DNA of 64,000 bases from Litchfieldella anticariensis FP35 = DSM 16096 (GTDB lineage: Bacteria; Pseudomonadota; Gammaproteobacteria; Pseudomonadales; Halomonadaceae), in NCBI RefSeq assembly GCF_000409775.1, contig NZ_KE332377.1, positions 868,001-932,000 of the forward strand. The letters are read 5' to 3'. Of the stretch, positions 39,728 through 47,827 are shown in pieces (within the stretch, counting starts at the first letter, position 1; every line of letters begins with the position of its first letter). Below the pieces are notes generated by a model that worked only from the letters and a program-made list of their open reading frames with translations, was not told the DNA's origin and did not search any database. A program made the translations under genes and the position numbers.

Positions 39728-40373
39728 CGCCTACCGGCTCCGGCAAGGGGGCATTCATGCCAGCCACTACCACCGGCCGCAACCGACGAATCAACTCCCG
39801 CACGCTGACATGCTCCCCATAATCCTTTTCGGCGATATCACGCAAGGCATCGAGCCCCGACAACGTGAAGATCACCGTTCCCAACATGAAGTGCAAACGC
39901 CAGAAACGCTCTGCATCGGGCAGGTCCGGCGTCGCTTGGCGTACCAATGCAGCGAAACGCGTGAAGACACTGCCATAATGCTCTTGGATATAACGACGTA
40001 GATGTCCCTGCGCCTGGCTGTATGCCAAGCCCAGCAACTTCATGAATACCTTGAGGCTGTTGCGTTCAGCGGGCACCTCGAGGACGCTGCGAGCCATGGT
40101 TTCGAGCAACTCCTCCAGTGGGATGACCTCCCCTTGGTACTTGGCTTCGAGCTCGTCGAGAGCGGCATGGAAACGCTCAGTGAATGGATCCAGATAGCGG
40201 GCAAACACGGCCTGAATCAGCGACTTCTTGGAGCCGAAATGATAATTCACCGCCGCCAGGTTGACCTTGGCCTTGCTGGTAATGTTGCGCAATGACGTCT
40301 CGGCAAAGCCGCGTTCGGCGAACAGTACCTCAGCGGTATCGAGAATTCGCGTCACGGTATCGGTCTGAGCCAT
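39705..40373 (-). CDS. psrA: TetR-family regulator PsrA
   Basis: PsrA is a TetR regulator that senses long-chain fatty acids, controlling beta-oxidation and, in pseudomonads, rpoS and secretion genes. The 222-residue product has the HTH (ILDTAEVLFAERGFAETSLR, NLAAVNYHFGSKKSLIQAVF) nearly as in Pseudomonas PsrA, and a ligand domain with MKLLGLAYSQAQGHLRRYI and WRLHFMLGTVIF. As in Pseudomonas it is divergent from lexA. Two palindromes of the AAAC...GTTT type lie directly upstream, so autorepression is likely. Confidence 0.9.
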   Translation of the reverse strand: MAQTDTVTRILDTAEVLFAERGFAETSLRNITSKAKVNLAAVNYHFGSKKSLIQAVFARYLDPFTERFHAALDELEAKYQGEVIPLEELLETMARSVLEVPAERNSLKVFMKLLGLAYSQAQGHLRRYIQEHYGSVFTRFAALVRQATPDLPDAERFWRLHFMLGTVIFTLSGLDALRDIAEKDYGEHVSVRELIRRLRPVVVAGMNAPLPEPVGDALPAAG

Positions 40374-40396
40374 AGGCTAGCCTCTCGAGTGGGACA

Positions 40397-40428
40397 TAAA
40401 CATTTGTTTTAAACATTATAGATGTTTA
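40397..40428. promoter_or_regulatory. psrA: Two AAAC...GTTT palindromes (PsrA-type operators)
   Basis: TAAAC-ATTT-GTTTT (40397-40410) and TAAACAT-TATAG-ATGTTTA (40410-40428, perfect arms) are adjoining palindromes just upstream of psrA. Known PsrA sites have the form G/CAAAC-N2-4-GTTTG/C, so these are candidate autoregulatory operators. Confidence 0.6.
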
Positions 40429-40513
40429 CGTTGCATGACGGATCGTCGCAATGCAAGCCGTTTAAAACAATGCTCTAGAATATCAAACAGCTATTACTGG
40501 ATGTAATCCCATG

Positions 40514-40529
40514 CTGTATACTTGAACAA
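40514..40529. promoter_or_regulatory. lexA: LexA box overlapping lexA -10
   Basis: CTGTATACTTGAACAA resembles the SOS box (CTG-N10-CAG), 11 of 16 to CTGTATATATATACAG, with a CAA in place of the last CAG. It contains the -10 hexamer TATACT (40517-40522), as expected for an autorepressed lexA promoter; the -35 region is weak. Confidence 0.6.
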
Positions 40530-40558
40530 ATCCAACTCAATCCCGCTGTGGAGGTCCC

Positions 40559-41215
40559 ATGACCCGCCCTCTCACACCGCGTCAGCAGAATGTCTACGAC
40601 TTCATCGTCAAGACCATGCACGAGCTTGGCTATCCGCCAACCCGCGCCGAGATCGCCAGGGCACTGGGCTTTCGCTCCCCCAATGCCGCCGAGGAACACT
40701 TGCGCGCCCTCAGTAAAAAAGGCGTGATTCGCATGGTAGCCGGCACCTCCCGAGGCATCCGTCTGGCCAACCAGGAAGCGGAGAGCAGAGTCGATGAGGG
40801 CGATGGCCAGACCGCCAGCGGTCTACCCATCATTGGCGACGTTGCCGCAGGCAGTCCCATTCTGGCTGCCGAACATATCGACCGTTACTGCCCTATGCCA
40901 CCAGACTTCTTCTCTCCCCGTGCTGACTACCTGCTACGTGTGCGCGGCTTATCGATGCAGGATGTCGGTATCCTCGAAGGTGACCTATTGGCCGTACATC
41001 GCACCAACCGTGTTCGCGATGGTCAAATCGTCGTTGCACGCCTGGAAGACGACGTCACCGTCAAGCGCTTCAAACGCCAAGGGCACAAGGTATGGCTAAT
41101 CGCCGAGAATCCTGATTTCGCACCGATCGAAATCGACTTGCGCCATCAGGAACTGGAAATCGAAGGCATCGGTGTAGGCGTGATCCGCGGCGGTAACGGC
41201 CAGGCACTCCACTAG
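40559..41215 (+). CDS. lexA: SOS repressor LexA
   Basis: LexA represses DNA-damage genes and cleaves itself when RecA filaments form. The 218-residue product has the winged HTH ([32 protein letters not shown]), the cleavage site Ala97-Gly98 (DVAAGSP), and the catalytic pair Ser132 (RGLSMQD) and Lys169 (TVKRF). GGAGG precedes the ATG. dinB follows 21 bases later, so both are probably one SOS unit. Confidence 0.97.
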   Translation: MTRPLTPRQQNVYDFIVKTMHELGYPPTRAEIARALGFRSPNAAEEHLRALSKKGVIRMVAGTSRGIRLANQEAESRVDEGDGQTASGLPIIGDVAAGSPILAAEHIDRYCPMPPDFFSPRADYLLRVRGLSMQDVGILEGDLLAVHRTNRVRDGQIVVARLEDDVTVKRFKRQGHKVWLIAENPDFAPIEIDLRHQELEIEGIGVGVIRGGNGQALH

Positions 41216-41236
41216 AGCTTTCTTTACTCGCCAGGC

Positions 41237-42289
41237 ATGAAACCGAGAAAGATCCTGCATGCCGATTGCGACTGCTTCTACGCCGCGGTCGAGATGCGCG
41301 ACAACCCCGCCTTACGTGAAGTACCGCTGGCTATCGGCGGTAGTGCCGAACGGCGTGGGGTCATCGCTACTTGCAACTATCCGGCACGCGCTTTCGGCGT
41401 GCGCTCGGCCATGCCCACCGCAAGGGCGTTACGCCTGTGTCCCGACCTGATTCTGCTACCGGGTGACTTCGAACGTTACCGGGCAGTCTCCCGAGAGATA
41501 CAGACCATTTTTTCTGAACTCACGCCTCTGGTGGAGCCGCTATCGCTGGACGAAGCGTTTCTCGATGTCAGCGACGTCGAACGTTTTCACGGTAGCGCCA
41601 CCTGGATGGCACGCTGGCTGAAGGAAGAAACCCTACGTCGAACCGGAATCACCATTTCGGTAGGCGCCGCCCCTTCCAAGTTCCTGGCCAAGATTGCCAG
41701 CGATTGGGACAAGCCTGATGGCCTATACGTGATCGCGCCCGAGCAAGTCGACGATTTCGTGCGTCATTTGCCAGTGAAACGTCTGCATGGCGTAGGCCCC
41801 GCCAATGCGGCCAAACTCGATGCCATGGGAGTAGAAACCTGCGAGGATCTGCGCCACTGGACCATGGATGCACTGGTCACCCGTTTCGGCAAGTTCGGCC
41901 AGCGTCTTCACGAGCTTGCCCGCGGTATCGACGAGCGCGAAGTCAAGGTCGAACGTGAACGCAAGTCGGTCAGTGTCGAAACCACCTTCGAGCGTGACCT
42001 TCCCGACCTCGCCACCTGCCAGGCAGCCCTATCGCCACTTGTCGAACGTCTCGATGAGCGTTTGCAGCGTCACGGCCAACCTCGGCTGGACAAGTTGTTC
42101 GTCAAGGTCCGCTTCGATGACTTCAGTCTCACCACCCTGGAGAGTGGAGGATATTCGATCAGTCACGAGAACTTCGCTGCCCTGCTCGCCCAGGCATGGC
42201 AACGTGCCAAGCGGCCGGTTCGTCTACTCGGCGTAGGGGTGCGCCTGGAACCACGCGATGCCAGGCGCCAACTAAGCTTGCCCCTATGA
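41237..42289 (+). CDS. dinB: DNA polymerase IV (DinB)
   Basis: A Y-family translesion polymerase of 350 residues. Catalytic acidic residues are in ILHADCDCFYAAVEM and PLSLDEAFLDVSD; ATCNYPARAFGVRSAMP is the fingers region; GVGPANAAKLDAMG the thumb HhH motif; the little-finger domain covers the last 110 residues. It ends in RRQLSLPL, a plausible beta-clamp-binding motif (QLSLPL). Co-transcription with lexA would make it SOS-induced. Confidence 0.96.
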   Translation: MKPRKILHADCDCFYAAVEMRDNPALREVPLAIGGSAERRGVIATCNYPARAFGVRSAMPTARALRLCPDLILLPGDFERYRAVSREIQTIFSELTPLVEPLSLDEAFLDVSDVERFHGSATWMARWLKEETLRRTGITISVGAAPSKFLAKIASDWDKPDGLYVIAPEQVDDFVRHLPVKRLHGVGPANAAKLDAMGVETCEDLRHWTMDALVTRFGKFGQRLHELARGIDEREVKVERERKSVSVETTFERDLPDLATCQAALSPLVERLDERLQRHGQPRLDKLFVKVRFDDFSLTTLESGGYSISHENFAALLAQAWQRAKRPVRLLGVGVRLEPRDARRQLSLPL

Positions 42290-42303
42290 TCAGGAAGCCC
42301 TGC

Positions 42304-42975
42304 TTACTTGGTATCGATGTAACGGTGGCGGTTGAAGGTAGCAACCCAGTGTGGGTGGTAAACCACCAGCAAGCTCAATAGCATGCCGGTGATAAAGGCC
42401 TCGGATGGCATCAGCAGCGGCAGGAAGAGCGCATACTCCTGAATGAAGAACCACACTTGGGAGTCTGCAGCCGCCAACCAGGCGACAATGATCATCGTCA
42501 GACCACTGGCCAAGGTGGCCAGTGCAGTACCGAAAAAGCCACACACGAAAACGAAGACTGGCAAGTTATCAGGCAGATAGCGGTCGACCAGGCGCCAGAC
42601 CATTACCATCACCATTACTGGCACCACACCACTGATCAGCAGATTGACTCCCAGTAGTGGCCACGCGGTCCTGCCTATCACGACCATCGCCAGGTTAACC
42701 AACAAGTTGATCAGCAATGCCAACGGCGCCTTGAACACCAGCGTCAACAACGCCGTGAACATCAAATGTAGACTAAGCCAATCCACCGCCTGGGCGCGGA
42801 GCTGCCAGAACAACATGACCGTGATAGCGGCAGCCATCACACGATGCTGTAACCCACGATCGGCCACCAGAGAACGCCATGGTTTCTGACCTATCGCAAG
42901 CCCTAGCATGACCAGACTCAACAGTCCGCATAGCCCCAGCATCCAGGGCGCAAGCACGATGTCAACGAAGGTCAT
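42304..42975 (-). CDS. CbiM-like energy-coupling factor permease family protein
   Basis: A 223-residue integral membrane protein with about seven hydrophobic segments (LGLCGLLSLVMLGLAIGQ, LLINLLVNLAMVVIG, VFVFVCGFFGTALATLASG) and a C-terminal part (FLPLLMPSEAFITGMLLSLL) like the CbiM/ECF-type permease family. CbiM proteins take part in cobalt or nickel uptake, but this protein lacks the usual N-terminal His-rich metal-binding start (MHIxxG), and no cbiN/Q/O genes are near. Substrate unknown. Confidence 0.7.
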   Translation of the reverse strand: MTFVDIVLAPWMLGLCGLLSLVMLGLAIGQKPWRSLVADRGLQHRVMAAAITVMLFWQLRAQAVDWLSLHLMFTALLTLVFKAPLALLINLLVNLAMVVIGRTAWPLLGVNLLISGVVPVMVMVMVWRLVDRYLPDNLPVFVFVCGFFGTALATLASGLTMIIVAWLAAADSQVWFFIQEYALFLPLLMPSEAFITGMLLSLLVVYHPHWVATFNRHRYIDTK

Positions 42976-43007
42976 ACCACACCTGAGAAGGGGTCATGTC
43001 ATGCCAC

Positions 43008-43862
43008 TCAGGCAAAGACCACGGTCTTGTTGCCGTGAATGAGGACGCGATCCTGCAAATGCCAGCGCAGACCGCGCGCCAATACCGTCTTTTCCACGTC
43101 ACGACCAAAGCGCACCAAGTCATCTGCCGTGTGGCAATGGCTAACACGATGGATGTCCTGTTCGATGATCGGTCCAGCATCGAGTTCCTGAGTGACATAA
43201 TGGCAAGTGGCCCCGATCAGCTTGACGCCACGCTCATATGCCTGATGGTAGGGCTTGGCACCGACGAAGGATGGTAGAAAGCTGTGATGGATGTTGATCA
43301 CTCGTCCGGCATGACGTTCACAAAGCCCAGGGGGCAAGATTTGCATGTAACGTGCCAGCACAAGGGTGTCAGCCTCGACCTCTTCGACCAGTCGCTCCAC
43401 TTGGGCGAATGCTGCGGACTTGTCATCAGCTTCTACCGGCACATGGTGATAGGGAATCCCATGCCACTCGACCAACGCCCGCATATCCTCGTGATTGGAA
43501 ATCACACAGGGGATATCGCAATCGAGCTCTCCTGCCGTCCAGCGATATAACAGATCCACCAGACAGTGCGATTCCCTGGACACCATGAGTACCACCCGTG
43601 GCCGCTTCGCCGTATCGGTCAACGTCCATTCCATGGTGAAGTCTTCCGCGATGGGGGCAAAGGCACGGCGAAACGCATCGGCGTCCAGCCCCACAGAATC
43701 GGCAAGGATCTCATAGCGCATGAAAAACCGCCCAGTGGCCAGATCGGAATGCTGATTGGCCTCTGTGATCGAGCCGCCTTGACTAGCAATGAATCCTGAC
43801 ACGCGTGCCACGATACCTACACGATCGGGACAGGATACGAGCAGACGATAATAATGCGACAT
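43008..43862 (-). CDS. purU: Formyltetrahydrofolate deformylase PurU
   Basis: PurU hydrolyses 10-formyl-THF to formate and THF, balancing one-carbon pools. The 284-residue product has an N-terminal ACT domain (YRLLVSCPDRVGIVARVSGF) and a C-terminal formyltransferase fold with the catalytic Asn-His motif INIHHSFLPSFVGAKPY and HYVTQELDAGPIIEQD. I use the ATG at 43862; a TTG six bases upstream also opens the frame. It is transcribed away from the RNase J-like gene. Confidence 0.95.
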   Translation of the reverse strand: MSHYYRLLVSCPDRVGIVARVSGFIASQGGSITEANQHSDLATGRFFMRYEILADSVGLDADAFRRAFAPIAEDFTMEWTLTDTAKRPRVVLMVSRESHCLVDLLYRWTAGELDCDIPCVISNHEDMRALVEWHGIPYHHVPVEADDKSAAFAQVERLVEEVEADTLVLARYMQILPPGLCERHAGRVINIHHSFLPSFVGAKPYHQAYERGVKLIGATCHYVTQELDAGPIIEQDIHRVSHCHTADDLVRFGRDVEKTVLARGLRWHLQDRVLIHGNKTVVFA

Positions 43863-43993
43863 CGGCAAACCGCCATATGAAGTGGTGCAAGGCCCAATAG
43901 TGTAGCGAATTCAGCGGCATCCAGTCATGCGCGTTGTGACGCCTCCCTCCTATCCCGTATGATGGATTCATCGTTTACAGGCCTGTATCCATC

Positions 43994-45658
43994 ATGCTGC
44001 AATCCCGAGTACAGATTCGCCCTCGCCGCCGCTCACCCTTGAGTTTTCTGCCCCTTGGCGGCTGCGGGGAAATAGGAATGAACCTCTCGCTATACGGGCA
44101 AGACGACCACTGGATCGCTGTCGATTGCGGCATGATGATTCGCCAGGACTTACCCGGGAGTCCCTTGCAGGTTCCTAACCTATCCACCCTCGAATCACTG
44201 CGGATCACACCGCGCGCATTGATCATTACCCATGGCCACGAAGATCATATCGGGGCTGCGGCCTGGCTTTGGCCACACTGGGGTTGCCCCATCCATGCTC
44301 CTCCACTAGCTGCCGGTTTGTTGCGCGCCAAGTTCCTCGAGCGCGGCCTGGTCACCGACGATATTCATGTCATCGAGCCCGGTGAAGCCATGGAAAGCGG
44401 TCCCTTCAGCCTGCGCTTCCTGTCTTTGACACATTCGATCCCCGAGAGCTGCGCCCTGCTGATCACCACTTCACAGTATCGGGTATTGCATACCGGGGAC
44501 TGGAAGCTGGATCCAGAACCATTGATAGGCCCACCTACCGACGAAACGACATTTCGTGCCTTGGCACCGGTGGATCTACTCGTCGGCGATTCAACCAATG
44601 CTCCAGTTCCTGGCCATTCGCGCAGCGAAGGCGAGGTAGCCCGAGCACTGGAGCGAACGCTAGCCGATTGCCCTGGACGTGTCATCGTGACTTGTTTTGC
44701 CAGCAACCTGGCACGCGTCTTGGCCGCCGCACGAGCGGCAGCACGTTACGGGCGTCGGGTCAGCCTGATGGGACGTTCCATGGAGCGTATGGTGGGGATT
44801 GCCCGGGGGCTCGGTTATCTGGAGGATTTGCCACCGCTGGTGCCAGTACGCGACTTGGGTTATCTCCCCCCGGAAGAAGTACTGGTCATTGCCACCGGTA
44901 GCCAAGGGGAGCCCCGGGCAGCCCTCTCGAGACTGGCGCATGGCAACCACCCCCATTTCGAGCTGATGGCGGGCGATAGCGTGATTTTTTCTGCCAAGGC
45001 CATCCCCGGCAATGAACGCTTGATAGAACGTCTGCAGCGCTCGCTCGAACGTCTTGGCGTCACTCTCTACGACGAGCACAATCACCCCGAATTACACGCC
45101 TCAGGACATCCAGCACAGGAAGAGCTCCGCACCTTCTATGACTGGGTCAAGCCTCGCCATCTCTTACCGGTACATGGCGAATATCGCCACCAACGAGCCC
45201 ACTGTGAACTAGCTGAGTCACGTGGCATTCATGCGCCATTGATACCGACCGATGGCGACTTGATCCGCTTTGATCAGGGGGGTCTGACCTGCGAATCCCG
45301 ACATCCACAACCACCTTGCATCATCGAGCAGGATGCGGTGACTCCTTTACCGGCACTCGCCGGTAAGACAGAGCACAGCCATCCACGGCATGGCAGCCTC
45401 TTCCTAGCCCTGCCGGTCACTCCACTCGATCAAGGATGGGCACGTATCGGGCGTCTCCTTCTCGACTCCAGTGCTTCGACGACTCTGGATGAAGATGCCT
45501 TCGCTGACTGGCTGGATGAGCGATTGGCCAGGATGACAGCCGAAAGCCTTATGGAGTTGCGCAATCAACTACATCCTCCGCTGATACAATACCTGACACA
45601 CCACCTGCGCCACATGCCGGAAGTACATCTGCAACTCCTGGCAGCCGAACCTCCGTGA
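43994..45658 (+). CDS. RNase J-like metallo-beta-lactamase/beta-CASP protein
   Basis: A 554-residue metallo-beta-lactamase fold protein of the RNase J type. It has FLPLGGCGEIGMNLSLY, the zinc motif ITHGHEDHIGAA (about 78-89), HTGDWKLDPEP, VGDSTNAPVPGHSRSE, and beta-CASP motifs VIATGSQGEP, DEHNHPELHASGHPAQEEL and LLPVHGEYRHQ. RNase J enzymes are 5' exo/endoribonucleases of Gram-positives and alphaproteobacteria; gammaproteobacteria usually rely on RNase E. The protein is similar in core but shows a short, divergent C-terminus. Its role here is inferred only. Confidence 0.87.
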   Translation: MLQSRVQIRPRRRSPLSFLPLGGCGEIGMNLSLYGQDDHWIAVDCGMMIRQDLPGSPLQVPNLSTLESLRITPRALIITHGHEDHIGAAAWLWPHWGCPIHAPPLAAGLLRAKFLERGLVTDDIHVIEPGEAMESGPFSLRFLSLTHSIPESCALLITTSQYRVLHTGDWKLDPEPLIGPPTDETTFRALAPVDLLVGDSTNAPVPGHSRSEGEVARALERTLADCPGRVIVTCFASNLARVLAAARAAARYGRRVSLMGRSMERMVGIARGLGYLEDLPPLVPVRDLGYLPPEEVLVIATGSQGEPRAALSRLAHGNHPHFELMAGDSVIFSAKAIPGNERLIERLQRSLERLGVTLYDEHNHPELHASGHPAQEELRTFYDWVKPRHLLPVHGEYRHQRAHCELAESRGIHAPLIPTDGDLIRFDQGGLTCESRHPQPPCIIEQDAVTPLPALAGKTEHSHPRHGSLFLALPVTPLDQGWARIGRLLLDSSASTTLDEDAFADWLDERLARMTAESLMELRNQLHPPLIQYLTHHLRHMPEVHLQLLAAEPP

Positions 45659-45695
45659 TGGTGGAGCCAGGAAACGAAACACTATGCAACGATTG

Positions 45696-45735
45696 GCAAT
45701 GAAAAAAGCGGACCTATGTCCGCTTTTTTCATTGC
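45696..45735. terminator. Bidirectional rho-independent terminator
   Basis: GCAATGAAAAAAGCGGAC pairs perfectly with GTCCGCTTTTTTCATTGC across the loop CTAT. Each strand has a GC core followed by a T-run, serving the convergent RNase J-like and H-NS-like genes. Confidence 0.93.
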
Positions 45736-45753
45736 ACGATAACCAGACCCAGT

Positions 45754-46044
45754 TCAGGTCTTGCTGGCATTCTTCGGCGGCCTACCGCGGCGGCGCTTGG
45801 GCTGCTCGGAAACCAGGTCATCCAATGACAAACCGGCATCATTGATCGCTTCACGAATTTCCGCCAGCTTGCGTTCCTTTAGCGCCTCTTCTTCCTGGCG
45901 CTTCTTATCTTCGTCCTGCTTCTGTTCAATCACTTCGCCTATCACTTCTGCCAGCTTGTTCAACTGCTCCATACTAAGCTGACGTGCTGCTGCACGAGCG
46001 ACATTCTTATTGCGGGCGATGCGTTCCAAGGTTTCGGAAGACAT
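45754..46044 (-). CDS. Small H-NS-like nucleoid protein with AT-hook
   Basis: A 96-residue protein: an N-terminal helix pair (LERIARNKNVARAAARQLSM), a charged coiled coil (EQKQDEDKKRQEEEALKERK), a short helix (IREAINDAGLSLDDLV) and a C-terminal AT-hook-like PKRRRGRPPKNASKT. H-NS/MvaT-type proteins have an oligomerising coiled coil and a C-terminal DNA-binding loop with a QGR or RGRP motif; this protein lacks the longer globular C-terminal domain. It likely binds AT-rich DNA minor groove. GGAGGAGG precedes the ATG, and a good promoter lies upstream. Confidence 0.75.
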   Translation of the reverse strand: MSSETLERIARNKNVARAAARQLSMEQLNKLAEVIGEVIEQKQDEDKKRQEEEALKERKLAEIREAINDAGLSLDDLVSEQPKRRRGRPPKNASKT

Positions 46045-46099
46045 TGGCCTCCTCCATTCTGAGGGTAGAGAAAAGGGATTCCATGGTTTTATCGTAAAA

Positions 46100-46127
46100 A
46101 GTATATGCCTTTACGCCACCTTGGCAA
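46100..46127 (-). promoter_or_regulatory. Sigma70 promoter of hns-like gene
   Basis: On the minus strand TTGCCA (five of six), a 16-base spacer and TATACT (five of six) lie about 56 bases before the start codon. Confidence 0.6.
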
Positions 46128-46341
46128 GAAAATCCCGCCATTAACTTTTACCGCTTTGACGAACCATTGAAAGCAAAAAACGGAAATGCCCGGTTTACGG
46201 GAGTTGGCGTATCATCAAGTTGGAATATTTCTCGACCGACATCAAGAATGGGAACAAAGGAGGTGTCGTCGAAAAAACCTTTCGAAGGAGATGTGAGTAA
46301 GAGAGAAAGTAAGCACTAGGTATTCAGGCCAACTATCAATC

Positions 46342-46372
46342 TCGGGTTTGCTCCATCCAGGAGCAAACCCGA
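46342..46372 (-). terminator. Hairpin at end of molybdenum-cofactor operon
   Basis: TCGGGTTTGCTCC pairs perfectly with GGAGCAAACCCGA across a five-base loop, 11 bases after the moaA stop. No T-run follows on the minus strand, so it may stabilise the 3' end rather than terminate alone. Confidence 0.6.
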
Positions 46373-46383
46373 AGAGTAGACTT

Positions 46384-47376
46384 TCAACCACCCGTCATGT
46401 TCATGAACCGCACCACTTGGACATCACCATCGGTCGTGAAGTGGTGACGCTCAGGCTTGAGTGGCATGGCCCCAATGATCGCCGCCTTGAGTGCATCCAT
46501 GTCACCTGGGTAACGACGCAATACCGCACGCAGATCTATCGAGTGCTCATTGCCCAGACACAGCAACAGACGCCCTTCCACCGTGACTCGGACACGATTG
46601 CAGGTCGAACAGAAGTTATGACTATGAGGTGAAATGAAGCCAATGCGGGTGTCGCTGTCGGGCATGCGAAAATAGCGTGACGGTCCGAGAGTGGTTTCCG
46701 TGGTCGGTGTCAACGCGTGTCGTTGCTCGATTATCGACTGAACCTGATCGCTGGAACAGTAGGTTTCAGCCCTCGAGTGATCGGAGACGTCGCCCAACGG
46801 CATCTCTTCGATGAAGCTGATATCCACTCCCTCATCTCGCGCGAACTCAACCAGATCAAGTACTTCATCGTCATTGCGATTCTTGAGAATGACCGCATTG
46901 AGCTTGATCCGCTCGAACCCAGCCTCACGTGCAGCGTGAATCCCGGCAATCACCTTGTCCAGCTTGCCCGTACGCGTGAGACGATGAAACTTGTCGGCAT
47001 CCAATGAATCCAGGCTGATGTTGAGGCGTTTCAGACCACCTTCCCGCAAGGCTCGAGCATATTTGACCAAACCAGCTCCGTTGGTGGTCATGGCAAAATC
47101 CTTGAGGCCGGGCAACGAGCCAATCTCATCGACCAACTGCTCGATCCCACGCCGCACTAGTGGCTCGCCACCAGTCAAGCGTATCTTTTCTACGCCCAGC
47201 TCGGTAAAGGCACGGGCAACCATCGCCAACTCTTCCAACGTCAATATTTGTGCCCGAGGAAGAAATGTCATGTCTTCGCTCATGCAATAGACACAACGGA
47301 AATCACAGCGATCGGTGACTGAGATGCGTACATAACGCACCCGGCGATCGAAGTTGTCGATTAGCGTTGTTGTCAT
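46384..47376 (-). CDS. moaA: GTP 3',8-cyclase MoaA
   Basis: MoaA is the radical-SAM enzyme that starts molybdopterin synthesis from GTP. The 330-residue product has the N-terminal cluster motif [13 protein letters not shown], the second cluster cysteines [11 protein letters not shown] and a further Cys in LLLCLG, and ends in the Gly-Gly tail required for activity (MNMTGG). The frame reads upstream to 47598, but the ATG at 47376 overlaps the moaE stop (ATGA) and gives the family start ([20 protein letters not shown]). Last gene of the operon. Confidence 0.96.
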   Translation of the reverse strand: MTTTLIDNFDRRVRYVRISVTDRCDFRCVYCMSEDMTFLPRAQILTLEELAMVARAFTELGVEKIRLTGGEPLVRRGIEQLVDEIGSLPGLKDFAMTTNGAGLVKYARALREGGLKRLNISLDSLDADKFHRLTRTGKLDKVIAGIHAAREAGFERIKLNAVILKNRNDDEVLDLVEFARDEGVDISFIEEMPLGDVSDHSRAETYCSSDQVQSIIEQRHALTPTTETTLGPSRYFRMPDSDTRIGFISPHSHNFCSTCNRVRVTVEGRLLLCLGNEHSIDLRAVLRRYPGDMDALKAAIIGAMPLKPERHHFTTDGDVQVVRFMNMTGG

Positions 47377-47825
47377 GGCTCCTCCCAACGCCTGGCATCT
47401 CGCTGATCGCTTGCCCGCTCGGCCACCCAATAGTGGCCCGAAGAGGTATGCTCCTTCTTCCAGAAAGGCGCACGCGTCTTGAGATAGTCCATGATGAAGT
47501 CGCAAGCCTCGAAGGCTTCTCGTCGATGTGCACTGGCAACCACTACCAGTACGATCGGATCTCCGGGTGTCAATCGACCGACACGATGGATGACACATAC
47601 CCCCTGAAGTGGCCAGCGGCTTTCGGCTTCCTTGACGATATCAGTCAGTGCCGACTCAGTCATTCCTGGATAATGCTCCAATGTCAGCGCTTCCACCTCT
47701 GGACGCTCATTGAAGTCACGAACCAAGCCAGTAAAACTCACCACGGCGCCAATGTCGCTACGCCCTTGTATCAAGGCTCGTTGCTCACGTCCCGGATCGA
47801 AAGGCTCATGTTGCACGCGGATCAT
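47373..47825 (-). CDS. moaE: Molybdopterin synthase large subunit MoaE
   Basis: MoaE transfers sulfur from MoaD thiocarboxylate to precursor Z to form molybdopterin. The 150-residue product has the family features [52 protein letters not shown] and the active-site lysine in [10 protein letters not shown] start at the ATG at 47825 with GGGAGG six bases upstream; a TTG at 47831 overlaps the previous stop. It lies between the moaCD fusion and moaA. Confidence 0.96.
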   Translation of the reverse strand: MIRVQHEPFDPGREQRALIQGRSDIGAVVSFTGLVRDFNERPEVEALTLEHYPGMTESALTDIVKEAESRWPLQGVCVIHRVGRLTPGDPIVLVVVASAHRREAFEACDFIMDYLKTRAPFWKKEHTSSGHYWVAERASDQRDARRWEEP

Positions 47826-47827
47826 CT

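Larger units (their letters stand above)
46045..46383. other. AT-rich intergenic stretch between hns-like and moaA
   Basis: 339 bases. It holds the hns-like promoter (46100-46127) and the mob-moa operon end hairpin (46342-46372). Between them is a 24-codon plus-strand frame (46248-46319, MGTKEVSSKKPFEGDVSKRE then SKH) that has two ribosome-site-like AGGAGs inside it; I do not consider it proven to be a gene. Confidence 0.5.
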
